64,000 bases of DNA, taken from assembly GCA_023435305.1 (NCBI GenBank), contig JAEYRV010000010.1, positions 75,642-139,641 on the forward strand. The letters run 5' to 3'. The stretch is from Bacillota bacterium. Its GTDB lineage: Bacteria > Bacillota > Clostridia > Acetivibrionales > DTU013. Below are positions 18,061 to 26,060 of this stretch, piece after piece (position 1 is the stretch's first letter; each line of letters starts with the position of its first letter). Below the pieces are notes generated by a model. It saw only the letters and a program-made list of their open reading frames with translations. It searched no databases and had not been told where the DNA came from. The position numbers were made by a program, and so were the translations under genes.

Positions 18061-18817
18061 ATTCTCCCTCCTCATAGATGTTATTCTGATTCCTGTTGTT
18101 CCTAAGGCTTTCAGCTTCCTGTCTTTCCAGGGCCTCCAGAGCATTTTCTATAACACTTCTTGCCTGTTGTTGCTCTGCAGAACCGTCCCCGTTGCTCGGC
18201 ACGCCATCGATACTGCCGCCTTGCTCGCCTCCGCCTTGGTTCTCTTCGCCGCCGCTGCTTCCGCCGCCCTGCTCGCCCTCGCCTTGGTTCTCTTCGCCTC
18301 CGCCGCTTCCGCCGCCCTGCTCACCTTCGCCTTCGTTTTCTTCGCCCTCGCCGTCATTGTTGTTCTGTTCCATCTGACTGATTATATTCAGCGCATATTC
18401 ATAATTGTATTTAAGCGGAACATCCTGCGGAAACTCCAATATGCCCTGCTTATAGAGCTCCGCCGCCTGCTTGTAGTCATTTTGCTTCAAGCTGCAGTTG
18501 CCCAAATTAAGATGCCTTTCAGGCTTGCTGACTGTAGACTTCTCATAGTACTCCGCCGCACGGCTGTAATCGCCCAAACCGTACAGCGACTGCCCTGCAT
18601 TGTAATTCAATTCAGGATCCTTGGGATACTCCTTCAATCCCCTTTCATATGCCTCAAAGGCTTCCTGATAACTGCCGTCCGCCATCAAGCTATTTCCTTC
18701 GGTCAATGCTGCATCTCTTCTGTTGACGCTGAAATCTATGACTCCGGTCAGAGACAGAATAAGCAATATAACTGCCAGGCATCCTGAAATTCCAGAGACA
18801 ATAAGTATCTTCTTCAT
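18050..18817 (-). CDS. TPR protein (BatE/BatC-like) with a repetitive Gly-Glu-Gln linker
   Basis: The ATG at 18817 follows GGGAGGG and overlaps the stop of the upstream vWA gene (ATGA). The 255-residue product has an N-terminal membrane helix (VSGISGCLAVILLILSL), three TPR units at about 40-145 (ALTEGNSLMADGSYQEAFEAY, LNYNAGQSLYGLGDYSRAAEYY, LNLGNCSLKQNDYKQAAELY), then a low-complexity linker of repeated GGEENQGEGEQGGGS-like units at about 160-210, and a Gln/Glu-rich C-terminal helix. The linker repeat is in coding DNA and may vary in length between strains. It belongs to the Bat-type operon. Confidence 0.88.
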   Translation of the reverse strand: MKKILIVSGISGCLAVILLILSLTGVIDFSVNRRDAALTEGNSLMADGSYQEAFEAYERGLKEYPKDPELNYNAGQSLYGLGDYSRAAEYYEKSTVSKPERHLNLGNCSLKQNDYKQAAELYKQGILEFPQDVPLKYNYEYALNIISQMEQNNNDGEGEENEGEGEQGGGSGGGEENQGEGEQGGGSSGGEENQGGGEQGGSIDGVPSNGDGSAEQQQARSVIENALEALERQEAESLRNNRNQNNIYEEGEYEW

Positions 18818-19803
18818 TTTGCCCTCCCATTCTCCGGCAGAAACCATGCCGCCAGGAACAAAAGGATCCCCAGACCCAGGAAATACTGAAACAGCTGATT
18901 GTAATTATTGATCCTTCTAACATTCTGAGAATCTCTCTTCAAGTTCGAGATATCACCAATGAGTGAATCGACCTCAATGCCTGCTGCTGTCGACTCGTAG
19001 TATTTGCCCCCGCTGTCAGCCGCAAGCTTTTTCAGCTCTGCGGGTTCAAGCTTCGAAATGACATAAGCATAATTATCATCATAGAAATAATCGATAACAG
19101 TGATCTCATCAACGCTATATAAGGGGATCTTGCCGCCTTCCAAAGTACCAATGCCTATTGTGAAAATTTTAAGCCGGCTGTCATTGATCTCATCGAGCAC
19201 ATTTGAAATATCATCCTTGCGTTCCTCACCGTCACTCAATATTACAATAACCTTGTCCGAGCCCCTGGCCTCGTCGAATGACTCATACGCCAGCCTTATC
19301 GCAGGTTCGAAGTCGGTGCCGCCGCTCCCGATCATATGTGTATCGATTACATCCAAAAACATACTGGCCATATTGTAGTCATCAGTAAGGGGCATTTGCA
19401 CATAGGCGTCGGATGAAAATGGGATAAGCCCGATCCTGTCACCCTTCAGATTTTTCATAATGTTATCCACGATCTTTTTTGCCCTGCTGATCCTGTCGGG
19501 CTGAACATCCTGCACCAGCATGCTGTTTGAGGTATCTATCAGAACGTAGATATCAAGCCCTTGCGTCTTTATCTCTGTAAAACCGTCCAGCTTCCGGGGC
19601 CCCAGCAATGCTGTGAACATTAGGAAAATACCCGCTGTCGCCAGAATCAGCCTTAATATTTTGAAGTGTGACTGATTCTTGACCCTCAATGCCTCCATTA
19701 TCCTCCCCTTTTTTCTGAGGGACATCACCAGTATCACAAGCACAAAAACCGGAATCAGCGCATATATGTAATTTTGAGGATTGCCAATTTCAATACCGTT
19801 CAA
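18814..19803 (-). CDS. vWA domain membrane protein (BatB-like)
   Basis: The start is a TTG at 19803, the last codon able to start that has a nearby site (AAAGGAAG, 11 bases upstream). The 329-residue protein has two N-terminal helices (YIYALIPVFVLVILVM, ILRLILATAGIFLMFTALLG), a vWA domain with MIDAS motif LIDTSNSM at about 90 and SGGTDFEPAI later, and a C-terminal helix (QYFLGLGILLFLAAWFL). This is the Aerotolerance-type vWA layout. The neighbouring 47-bp tandem repeat (19800-19925) reaches into its translation start region. Confidence 0.9.
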   Translation of the reverse strand: MNGIEIGNPQNYIYALIPVFVLVILVMSLRKKGRIMEALRVKNQSHFKILRLILATAGIFLMFTALLGPRKLDGFTEIKTQGLDIYVLIDTSNSMLVQDVQPDRISRAKKIVDNIMKNLKGDRIGLIPFSSDAYVQMPLTDDYNMASMFLDVIDTHMIGSGGTDFEPAIRLAYESFDEARGSDKVIVILSDGEERKDDISNVLDEINDSRLKIFTIGIGTLEGGKIPLYSVDEITVIDYFYDDNYAYVISKLEPAELKKLAADSGGKYYESTAAGIEVDSLIGDISNLKRDSQNVRRINNYNQLFQYFLGLGILLFLAAWFLPENGRAK

Positions 19804-19925
19804 TGCTTATGTCTTCCTTTCATCGCACTGGATAACTCATTGCCGCCCAATGCTTGTATCTTCACTTCATCGCACTGGATAACTCATTGCCGCCCAATGC
19901 TCGTTTCTTCACTTCATCGCACATA
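19800..19925. repeat. 47-bp tandem repeat between the two vWA genes
   Basis: TCATCGCACTGGATAACTCA recurs at 19820 and 19867 with an exact 47-base period, and the first bases recur at 19914. The rest of the unit contains GCCGCCCAATGCT. It separates two otherwise tightly packed operon genes and would lie in the polycistronic transcript. Confidence 0.85.
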
Positions 19926-19965
19926 ATAGCTCGATGTACAACCTCTACTGTTCATGTCCACTGCC

Positions 19966-20940
19966 TCATGGGATACGAATAAACAGATACCGATCCATGA
20001 ATATCCCCAGTACAAGCAGTATCAACGCAGCCTTTATATATCTAAATCCAAGCTCAGTATACTCGTAGGTAACGCCTTGCTGATATTCCGTCTTCTCCAG
20101 ATCGTCAATATCAGAAAAAATGCCTGCCAGCGCGTTTGGATTAGTTGCCCTGAAATACTTTCCTCCCGTGGTCTCTGCGATATATTCCATCAATTTCTCG
20201 TCAAGCCCTCCTGGGACGGTCTCATAGGTAATGCCGTCCGGACCTTCTATAGGGAGAATCATTTCATCTGTGCCTACCCCTACGCAATAAACCCTTATGC
20301 CAAGCTCCCTGGCCATTTCCGCCGCTGTACTGGGATTGACGGTACCCGCATTGTTTTCTCCGTCTGTTACCAGCACGATGACCTTTGAAGCCGAATCACT
20401 CTTTTTCAATCTGTTCAGGCCTACTGTGATTGCCATGCCGATAGCGGTGCCATCCTCTACGACTGAGTCATCGCTGACATCCTTGAGTGTGTCCTGCAAT
20501 ATTTTATGGTCATGCGTCAATGGAATGAGAGTGTGGGCAGTAGCTTTGAAAACTACTAGTGCGATCCTGTCCTGCGGCCTTTTGGAAATAAAGCTGTCAA
20601 TGGTCTTCTTCGCGACCTCAAGCCTGTTTGGCTTGAAATCTATTGACTGCATCGAGATCGAGACATCCAGCACAACAGCAATGTCAATGCCATTCTGGCT
20701 TGCATCACCGTTTACATTGACGCTCTGCGGCCTCGACAGAGCGACAGTGGCCAACAGAAGGCCCATCACTATCAAATACCTTCCGATCTTGTGCAGGATA
20801 GTCTTCTTCATACCGCCGGACATCAGCATCCTGACACTGGAGAACTTCAATGCCGCTCCTTTGCTTTTAGGAAAGAAGAAGAATAAATAAATGATCAATG
20901 GTATCAGCAACAGGAAATACCAGTTCAAAATTCTCATCAC
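19966..20940 (-). CDS. vWA domain membrane protein (BatA-like)
   Basis: The 324-residue protein starts at GTG 20940 (or the ATG directly after it) and overlaps the upstream gene stop. It has an N-terminal helix (WYFLLLIPLIIYLFFFF), a second helix (YLIVMGLLLATVALS), a vWA domain with complete MIDAS residues (VVLDVSISMQ, then EDGTAIGMAI, then VTDGENN) and a C-terminal helix (YIKAALILLVLGIFMD). It is the first of two vWA paralogues in the operon, a standard arrangement for BatA and BatB. Confidence 0.92.
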   Translation of the reverse strand: MMRILNWYFLLLIPLIIYLFFFFPKSKGAALKFSSVRMLMSGGMKKTILHKIGRYLIVMGLLLATVALSRPQSVNVNGDASQNGIDIAVVLDVSISMQSIDFKPNRLEVAKKTIDSFISKRPQDRIALVVFKATAHTLIPLTHDHKILQDTLKDVSDDSVVEDGTAIGMAITVGLNRLKKSDSASKVIVLVTDGENNAGTVNPSTAAEMARELGIRVYCVGVGTDEMILPIEGPDGITYETVPGGLDEKLMEYIAETTGGKYFRATNPNALAGIFSDIDDLEKTEYQQGVTYEYTELGFRYIKAALILLVLGIFMDRYLFIRIP

Positions 20941-21995
20941 GATGCGGCTCCTTTTGTTGTCCCATTTGTTACATCCTTTGCAGCTGCTTTCGCGGCTCCG
21001 GTTCCGGCTCTTGCTCCGGCTCTTGCTCCGGTTCCGGCTCCGGTCCCGGCTCTTGCTCCTGCCCCGGCTCTTGCTCCGGTTACTGCTACTGCTCCGGCTC
21101 CAAATCCGGTTCCGGCGGCTCCGTTTGCCGGCCTGTACATCGCCCTATTCGCAGCGTCGATCTTGCCAACCAGCCCGGCCAGCTTCCTTTGCATCTCCTG
21201 CTTCCGCTCCCTGGATGCAGTGGCACCAGAGAACTTGAAGAAGTCGCACTCCTTGAGCCATTGCTCCAGATCCTGCCTGACACCTTGCATGCGAGGGAGT
21301 CTGCTGGCAGTAATCATTATCTCAGATGAGGTCATACCTTTAATTTTACATTGATAAACTGCTTCGAGATATTCTTTGAAGAAGCAAGTCTGTTTAACAA
21401 GAAACTCGCTTTCCTCGGACGAAACCCCTCCGCTCTGACTCAAAAACCGTTGGTACGGCGAAAGCTGAGCCTTGCTCTTCTTAACAAAACGGCCCTTCAC
21501 AAATATTGCACCAGTAACAACAAATACGGCCAGCAGTGCAATAAAAATATACAGCCACGGCATCGTTGGTTCAGGTGCTTCAGGCTCCAGCCCGCCCTCC
21601 ATAGGACCTTCGGACTGGATCTCCTCTAGAGCAGACTTCACAACGATAACTATTTCCTTATCTCCAAGAACGACTCTCTTCTCTCCGATATCAAATGTCC
21701 GCAGCTTAACAATGAAATGATCGGATTCCTGAGTCAGTCCGACTATTTCAAAATCTTTGAATTTATCCCTTATGATATCTTCCGTCAGCTTCTGCGACGA
21801 TATCTTCAGCTCAATGATATCACCCACATAAATATTACGCTCTGATGCAGTTTCACTCGACAACAAAGTATTCCTCTCCGATGCCGCTGCATTCGAAAAT
21901 AAAACATTTCCCTCCGATGCCGCTGCATTCGAAGGCATAAGCGTTATAAACATCATCACCAGCAAAAAGAAAGTCGTTATTCTGGTTATGCTCAT
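20937..21995 (-). CDS. Bat-operon membrane protein with Ala-Gly-Arg-Thr low-complexity tail
   Basis: The 352-residue protein has a signal peptide (ITTFFLLVMMFITLMPSNAAA), an extracytoplasmic beta domain to about 125, one transmembrane helix (WLYIFIALLAVFVVTGAIF) and a cytoplasmic helical domain. The position and layout fit the DUF4381-type protein usually found between DUF58 and vWA genes. Two odd features stand out: an imperfect repeat SNAAASEGN/SSETASERN just after the signal peptide, and a C-terminal tail of about 55 residues made almost only of A, G, R and T (GARAGAGARAGTGAGTG) encoded by a GC-rich 6-base-based repeat. It overlaps both neighbours by 4 bases. Confidence 0.75.
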   Translation of the reverse strand: MSITRITTFFLLVMMFITLMPSNAAASEGNVLFSNAAASERNTLLSSETASERNIYVGDIIELKISSQKLTEDIIRDKFKDFEIVGLTQESDHFIVKLRTFDIGEKRVVLGDKEIVIVVKSALEEIQSEGPMEGGLEPEAPEPTMPWLYIFIALLAVFVVTGAIFVKGRFVKKSKAQLSPYQRFLSQSGGVSSEESEFLVKQTCFFKEYLEAVYQCKIKGMTSSEIMITASRLPRMQGVRQDLEQWLKECDFFKFSGATASRERKQEMQRKLAGLVGKIDAANRAMYRPANGAAGTGFGAGAVAVTGARAGAGARAGTGAGTGARAGARAGTGAAKAAAKDVTNGTTKGAAS

Positions 21996-22810
21996 CTTCC
22001 GGCCCTTCTTCTGAAAAATTGTCTGAATGGATTGATATAATCCTCATCCGTATAAACGTTGATAATATTTCGCCCCTTCATCTCCGGATCATTCCGTCTG
22101 AATTCCCTCTCGAGGTTATTCAGCTCGACGACCTCTCCGGTTTCAAGATCCTCAAAAACAAAGACTGCTCCCGACGGTATCTGCTGCTCCGCTTTATCAA
22201 CAACCCGCACCAGGATAAGATCATGGTGCTTGGAGACGATTTTCAGATCCTTTTCGAATCCTTCGTCCAGAAAGTCGGATATGATAAACACGATACTCTT
22301 CTTCTTTTCGACGCGGTTGAAAAACTTCAATGCCTCGGAAATACTGGTGCCGGATGATTCGGGCACTAACTCAAGTATGTTCTCAATAATGGCCAGCACA
22401 TGCTCCCTGCCATTCTTAGACGGTATGAATTTTTCAACCTTTTTTGTGAATAAAACAGCCCCGACCTTGTCATTGTTCATACTCGCAGAAAATGCAAGCA
22501 TTGCTCCCAATTCGGCAACAATATCCTTCTTGTTCCCAAAATTGTTGGAACCGGACATATCGACGAGGAGGAACATGTTCAACTCGCGCTCCTCGCAGAA
22601 TTGCTTGACAAACACCTTATTCTGCCTGGCCGAGACATTCCAGTCAATACTCCTGACATCATCACCGGGGTAATACTGCCTGATGCTCTCGAATTCCATC
22701 CCCTTGCCCCTGAAGCCGGAACGGTAGTCGCCGGTGAAGCTTTCCTCCACCAGCTTTCTCGCTGTGATCTCTATCCGCCTTATCTTTTTGTTAAGCTCGC
22801 CCGGCTTCAC
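21992..22810 (-). CDS. DUF58 domain protein
   Basis: The 272-residue protein starts at a GTG behind AAGGGGGC. It has the DUF58 signature (FRGKGMEFESIRQYYPGDD, then VRSIDWNVSARQNKVFVKQF) and a vWA-like domain after it (LFLLVDMSGSNNFGNK). DUF58 proteins almost always follow MoxR ATPases and are thought to be their vWA-type cytoplasmic partners. It lies 72 bases after moxR and overlaps the next gene by 4 bases. Confidence 0.93.
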   Translation of the reverse strand: MKPGELNKKIRRIEITARKLVEESFTGDYRSGFRGKGMEFESIRQYYPGDDVRSIDWNVSARQNKVFVKQFCEERELNMFLLVDMSGSNNFGNKKDIVAELGAMLAFSASMNNDKVGAVLFTKKVEKFIPSKNGREHVLAIIENILELVPESSGTSISEALKFFNRVEKKKSIVFIISDFLDEGFEKDLKIVSKHHDLILVRVVDKAEQQIPSGAVFVFEDLETGEVVELNNLEREFRRNDPEMKGRNIINVYTDEDYINPFRQFFRRRAGR

Positions 22811-22882
22811 TGCAGTTGCCCCCTTTATGACGCCGCATTTATTGTCGCTGGTCCTGTGATTTGTTTCTGACTCTGCTGCAGC

Positions 22883-23836
22883 CTACGGCAGATTTACCTG
22901 TTCCATGATCTCACTTATCAGCCTTTCAACTGTAATGTCATCCGCTTCTGCTTCGTAGGACAATATGATCCTGTGGCGCAGCACATGGAACACCATCGCC
23001 TTGATATCATCAGGCGTGACAAAATTGCGCCCATGCAGGAATGCCATTGCCTTTGCCGCCTTTATCAAACTAATGGAGGCGCGGGGCGAGGCTCCACAGG
23101 CAATGTACTGCGACTTGCTCCTTGTTTTGAAAACAATATTCAATACATAATTTTCTATACTTTCATCAACATAGATGCTTTCCACTTTCTTTCTCATATC
23201 AAAAATATCATCCCGTGACAAAACCGGCTTGACCTCTGCCTCTTCCTCAACTCCGCCGGTAAAGCGTCTGATGATCTTTTTCTCTTCCTCCAGCATGGGG
23301 TAACCCACCTTCAGCTTGAGCATAAAGCGGTCCTGCTGCGCTTCCGGCAGAGGATATGTGCCCTGCTGCTCCAACGGGTTCTGAGTAGCTATTACAATAA
23401 ACGGCTTCTCAAGGCTGTATGTCTCCTCCCCTATTGTCACCTGTCCCTCCTGCATGGCCTCCAGCAATGCGGACTGCACCTTGGCGGGGGCGCGGTTTAT
23501 TTCATCAGCAAGTATGAGATTTGCAAAGATCGGTCCTTTTTTGATAACGAACTCCCCTGTGTTCTGCTTATATATTTCGGTACCTACGATATCTGCCGGC
23601 AGCAGGTCCGGCGTGAATTGTATCCTTTTATAGTCAACCCCCACTGCTTTTGCAATAGTGCTGGCAACCAGTGATTTGGCAAGTCCGGGGACGCCCTCGA
23701 GCAATATATGCCCTCCTGTCAGTATACCTGCAAGGATCCTGTCAACAATATAATCCTGTCCTATGATAACCTTGCCTATTTCAGCCTTAAGGGCGTCAAT
23801 GATCTTCTTTTCTTCCACGAAGCCGTTGCTTTCCAT
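22883..23836 (-). CDS. MoxR family AAA+ ATPase
   Basis: The ATG at 23836 follows GAGGGGGACC. The 317-residue protein has the MoxR AAA+ pattern: Walker A HILLEGVPGLAKS, Walker B ILADEINRAPAK, sensor 1 FIVIATQNPLEQQGTYPLPE, and the lid domain with SPRASISLIKAAKA. MoxR ATPases act as chaperone-like maturation factors with vWA proteins. It is the first gene of the seven-gene unit moxR, DUF58, DUF4381-like, vWA, vWA, TPR, BatD (16327-23836), in which most genes overlap or nearly touch. Confidence 0.96.
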   Translation of the reverse strand: MESNGFVEEKKIIDALKAEIGKVIIGQDYIVDRILAGILTGGHILLEGVPGLAKSLVASTIAKAVGVDYKRIQFTPDLLPADIVGTEIYKQNTGEFVIKKGPIFANLILADEINRAPAKVQSALLEAMQEGQVTIGEETYSLEKPFIVIATQNPLEQQGTYPLPEAQQDRFMLKLKVGYPMLEEEKKIIRRFTGGVEEEAEVKPVLSRDDIFDMRKKVESIYVDESIENYVLNIVFKTRSKSQYIACGASPRASISLIKAAKAMAFLHGRNFVTPDDIKAMVFHVLRHRIILSYEAEADDITVERLISEIMEQVNLP

Positions 23837-23952
23837 CTTAGGTCCCCCTCGACGCAAAAAAGTAGTATTTTATTTACCATAACATCTTCAACAAAAATAC
23901 TACTCAATATTTCATTCATTGTCAATTAATTACTCCACAAGCCCTTCAATAT

Positions 23953-24116
23953 GAATAGCTCCATTTGAGTAGTGCCACATGAGTAGCGCCACATGAGTAG
24001 CGCCATTTGAGTAGCGCCACATGAATAGCGCCATTTGAGTAGCGCAATTTGAGTAGCGCCACATGAGTAGCACCACATGAGTAGCGCCATTTGAGTAGCG
24101 CCACATGAGTAGTGCC
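23953..24116. repeat. 14-bp tandem repeat, about 11.7 copies
   Basis: Units GAGTAGCGCCACAT and GAGTAGCGCCATTT follow each other without gaps from 23953 to 24116, with only single-base changes. It lies between moxR and the HD gene. The minus-strand ORF through it is only a product of the repeat. Confidence 0.95.
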
Positions 24117-24225
24117 TTCTGCTCCATTATCTGCGGAGAATACTGCTCTGTGCTATCTTCGTGGTAGAGCCTTTCTATTTTATACATGCTGATCTTAATG
24201 CTTTTCGATTCCACGTAATCGCAAT

Positions 24226-24524
24226 GGTCCAAATTTCAATTAAAGTCCTAGTATAGATGCTATAATCGTCGTTATAACCTGATTATGTTAACAAAGTAGG
24301 ACTATACTTGAAATTCGGTCCATACCTGAGGACTATACTTGAATTTCGGTCCATCTCATCGCCACCTCGAGGACTATACTTGAATTTTGGACCATCTCAT
24401 CGCCACCTCGAGGACTTTACTTGAATTTTGGACCATCTCATCGCCACCTCGAGGACTTTACTTGAATTTCGGTCCATCTCATCGCCACCTCGAGGACTTT
24501 ACTTGAATTTCGGTCCATCTCATC
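24226..24524. repeat. 41-bp tandem repeat with one inverted copy
   Basis: GGACTTTACTTGAATTTC plus GGTCCATCTCATCGCCACCTCGA recurs about 5.5 times from 24299 to 24524 with a 41-base period. One copy of the core in the opposite orientation (GGTCCAAATTTCAATTAAAG, through 24254) lies 45 bases before the array. Array plus inverted copy can form a hairpin, like the elements at 8.8, 33.7 and 40.4 kb. It directly follows the HD gene on the minus strand. Confidence 0.9.
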
Positions 24525-24563
24525 ATCTCATGGCCCATTCAAAGACTCTTGCAGACAATTGTC

Positions 24564-25061
24564 TCAATTCTGCAGGTACATGCTTTCGAGTATCCCGGTT
24601 CCTGCCGTGGTCTTGAAATACTTCCGGCGCATAGTCTCTATCGGGCTCTGTTCCATGCCGTCTTCATAAATATTGACAAGAAAATCAGCCTCCACAAGTA
24701 TCTGAAAATCCAAACCATCGATTTTGTCATAGGAATGGTGGTTTCCAATCAAATAGCAGACCCTTTCGATAAACTCACTGTCCAGATCAAACTCCTTCAA
24801 TATATCCCGAGCCACCGGAGGTCCTTCTATTTCCTGATATTTTCCCACAGACGATGAATACTTTCTCTCGCTTTCCTTTATACCGATATCATGAAGAACA
24901 GCAGCAGCTTCAAGCATATCCAGCTTCTCACCGGCAATTCCCTCCAGCTCTCCAATGCTTTTGGCGAACCCATGAACCTTAATGGCATGATTAATCCGTC
25001 TGACATCGCCATCGAAATACACTATCATTTTCTTCATTATCGCAGCTGATATTTTTGACAT
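24564..25061 (-). CDS. HD domain protein
   Basis: The 165-residue protein has the HD metal-binding pattern: His in INHAIKVHGFAK, AVLHDIGIKE for the HD pair, NHHSYD, and the late Asp in VEADFLVNIYED. It is a stand-alone HD phosphohydrolase-like protein; the substrate is unknown. The start is supported by GGGAGCGAGG upstream. It is flanked on both sides by tandem repeats. Confidence 0.88.
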   Translation of the reverse strand: MSKISAAIMKKMIVYFDGDVRRINHAIKVHGFAKSIGELEGIAGEKLDMLEAAAVLHDIGIKESERKYSSSVGKYQEIEGPPVARDILKEFDLDSEFIERVCYLIGNHHSYDKIDGLDFQILVEADFLVNIYEDGMEQSPIETMRRKYFKTTAGTGILESMYLQN

Positions 25062-25190
25062 GTGATACCTCGCTCCCTTTTACTTTACATTCTATAATAA
25101 ATACCCACCAGACAAAATATTATAACGCTCAGTAAGTGACTTACTCTCACCGCCTATATAGCTAGGGGCTTCTGCGCACAAAGCCCTTTC

Positions 25191-25337
25191 ATCAAGCTCC
25201 GCTTCGATAACTGATTAAGCTCTGCTTCCACAACCGCTCAAACTCTACTAGCACAACTGATCAATCTCTTCATCCATATCCGCTCAACCTCTGCTAACAC
25301 CACTGATCAACCTCTTCTTCAATAGCCAATCAAGCTA
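25191..25337. repeat. 23-bp degenerate tandem repeat, about 6.4 copies
   Basis: Units such as ATCAAGCTCCGCTTCGATAA, each 23 bases, run from 25191 to 25337. Alternate units share endings AACTG and ACCG, so there is also a 46-base higher-order period. It lies between the divergent HD and CBS genes, where promoters are expected. Confidence 0.8.
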
Positions 25338-25402
25338 TTTCACCAAAATATGCTATTTTATGATATAATATATATATAATAATACATAAAGGTGGTGATG
25401 GG

Positions 25403-25777
25403 TTGAGAATTTATAAATTGATGAAAAGCAATTTCATTACACTCCGAAAAAATGAGACAGTCAATGACGCTCTTGAAAAAATGAGCAGCATGAAGGTGAA
25501 CGGAGCGCCCGTCGTCGATAATGACAACAGGTTGGTCGGCATGGTCGTAAAGGCCGATATTTACAGGTTTTTGACAACACCTGGGCATATTGAAAAATGT
25601 CCTGTCGAGTGGGTCATGACTAAGACAGTTATAACTGCGTCTGTGGATGATGATCTTCTGACTGCTGCAAAAAGGCTGAGAGAAAACAATATCATAGCCA
25701 TGCCTGTACTGGAAGGTGAAACTGTAAGAGGTATGATCAGCATTGAAGATATACTGGACTTTTACATTAATTCTTAG
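25403..25777 (+). CDS. Two-CBS-domain protein
   Basis: The start is a TTG at 25403 behind AAAGGTGGTGA. The 124-residue protein is a bare pair of CBS motifs: MKSNFITLRKNETVNDALEKM to LVGMVVKADIYRFL, and VMTKTVITASVDDDLLTAAK to VRGMISIEDILDFY. CBS pairs bind adenine nucleotides or S-adenosylmethionine and act as energy or ligand sensors. No partner domain is fused and no target gene is obvious nearby. A TATAAT box at about 25361-25366 may be its -10 element. Confidence 0.92.
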   Translation: MRIYKLMKSNFITLRKNETVNDALEKMSSMKVNGAPVVDNDNRLVGMVVKADIYRFLTTPGHIEKCPVEWVMTKTVITASVDDDLLTAAKRLRENNIIAMPVLEGETVRGMISIEDILDFYINS

Positions 25778-25851
25778 GGATCCGTCCAGAACAAGCTGCA
25801 CCAGATATAAAGGCCCCCATGCCTTCGGCACCAGTAATACGTCGAAGGCCT

Positions 25852-26060
25852 CTGCCTCATGGAACGGTTCATGGAGAGCCTAATGTATCTGCCTGATGGA
25901 ACGGTTCATGGAGTGTATAATGTATCTGCCTAATGGAACGGCTCATGGAGCGCCAAGCGCATCCGCCTCATGTATCCGCCTCATGGACCAGTTCATGCTC
26001 ATGGAGCGCCAAGCACATCTGCCTAATGGACCAGCTCATGCTTACGTACCGCCTCATGGA
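25852..26060. repeat. 37-bp tandem repeat overlapping a gene end
   Basis: Units of about 37 bases built on CTGCCTAATGGAACGGTTCA and TGGAGCGCCAAGC recur five to six times. The last partial unit CCGCCTCATGGAA contains the stop codon of the solute-binding gene at 26054, so the array begins inside the coding end and runs into the 3' untranslated region. Confidence 0.8.

Noticed and set aside
18096..18787. Long plus-strand ORFs opposite the TPR gene
   Set aside because: Shadow frames created by the low-complexity Gly/Glu linker; the minus strand has the recognisable TPR protein.
23930..24232. 100-residue minus-strand ORF with WRYSNGATHV repeats
   Set aside because: It is only the translation of the 14-bp tandem repeat; no ribosome binding site and no family.
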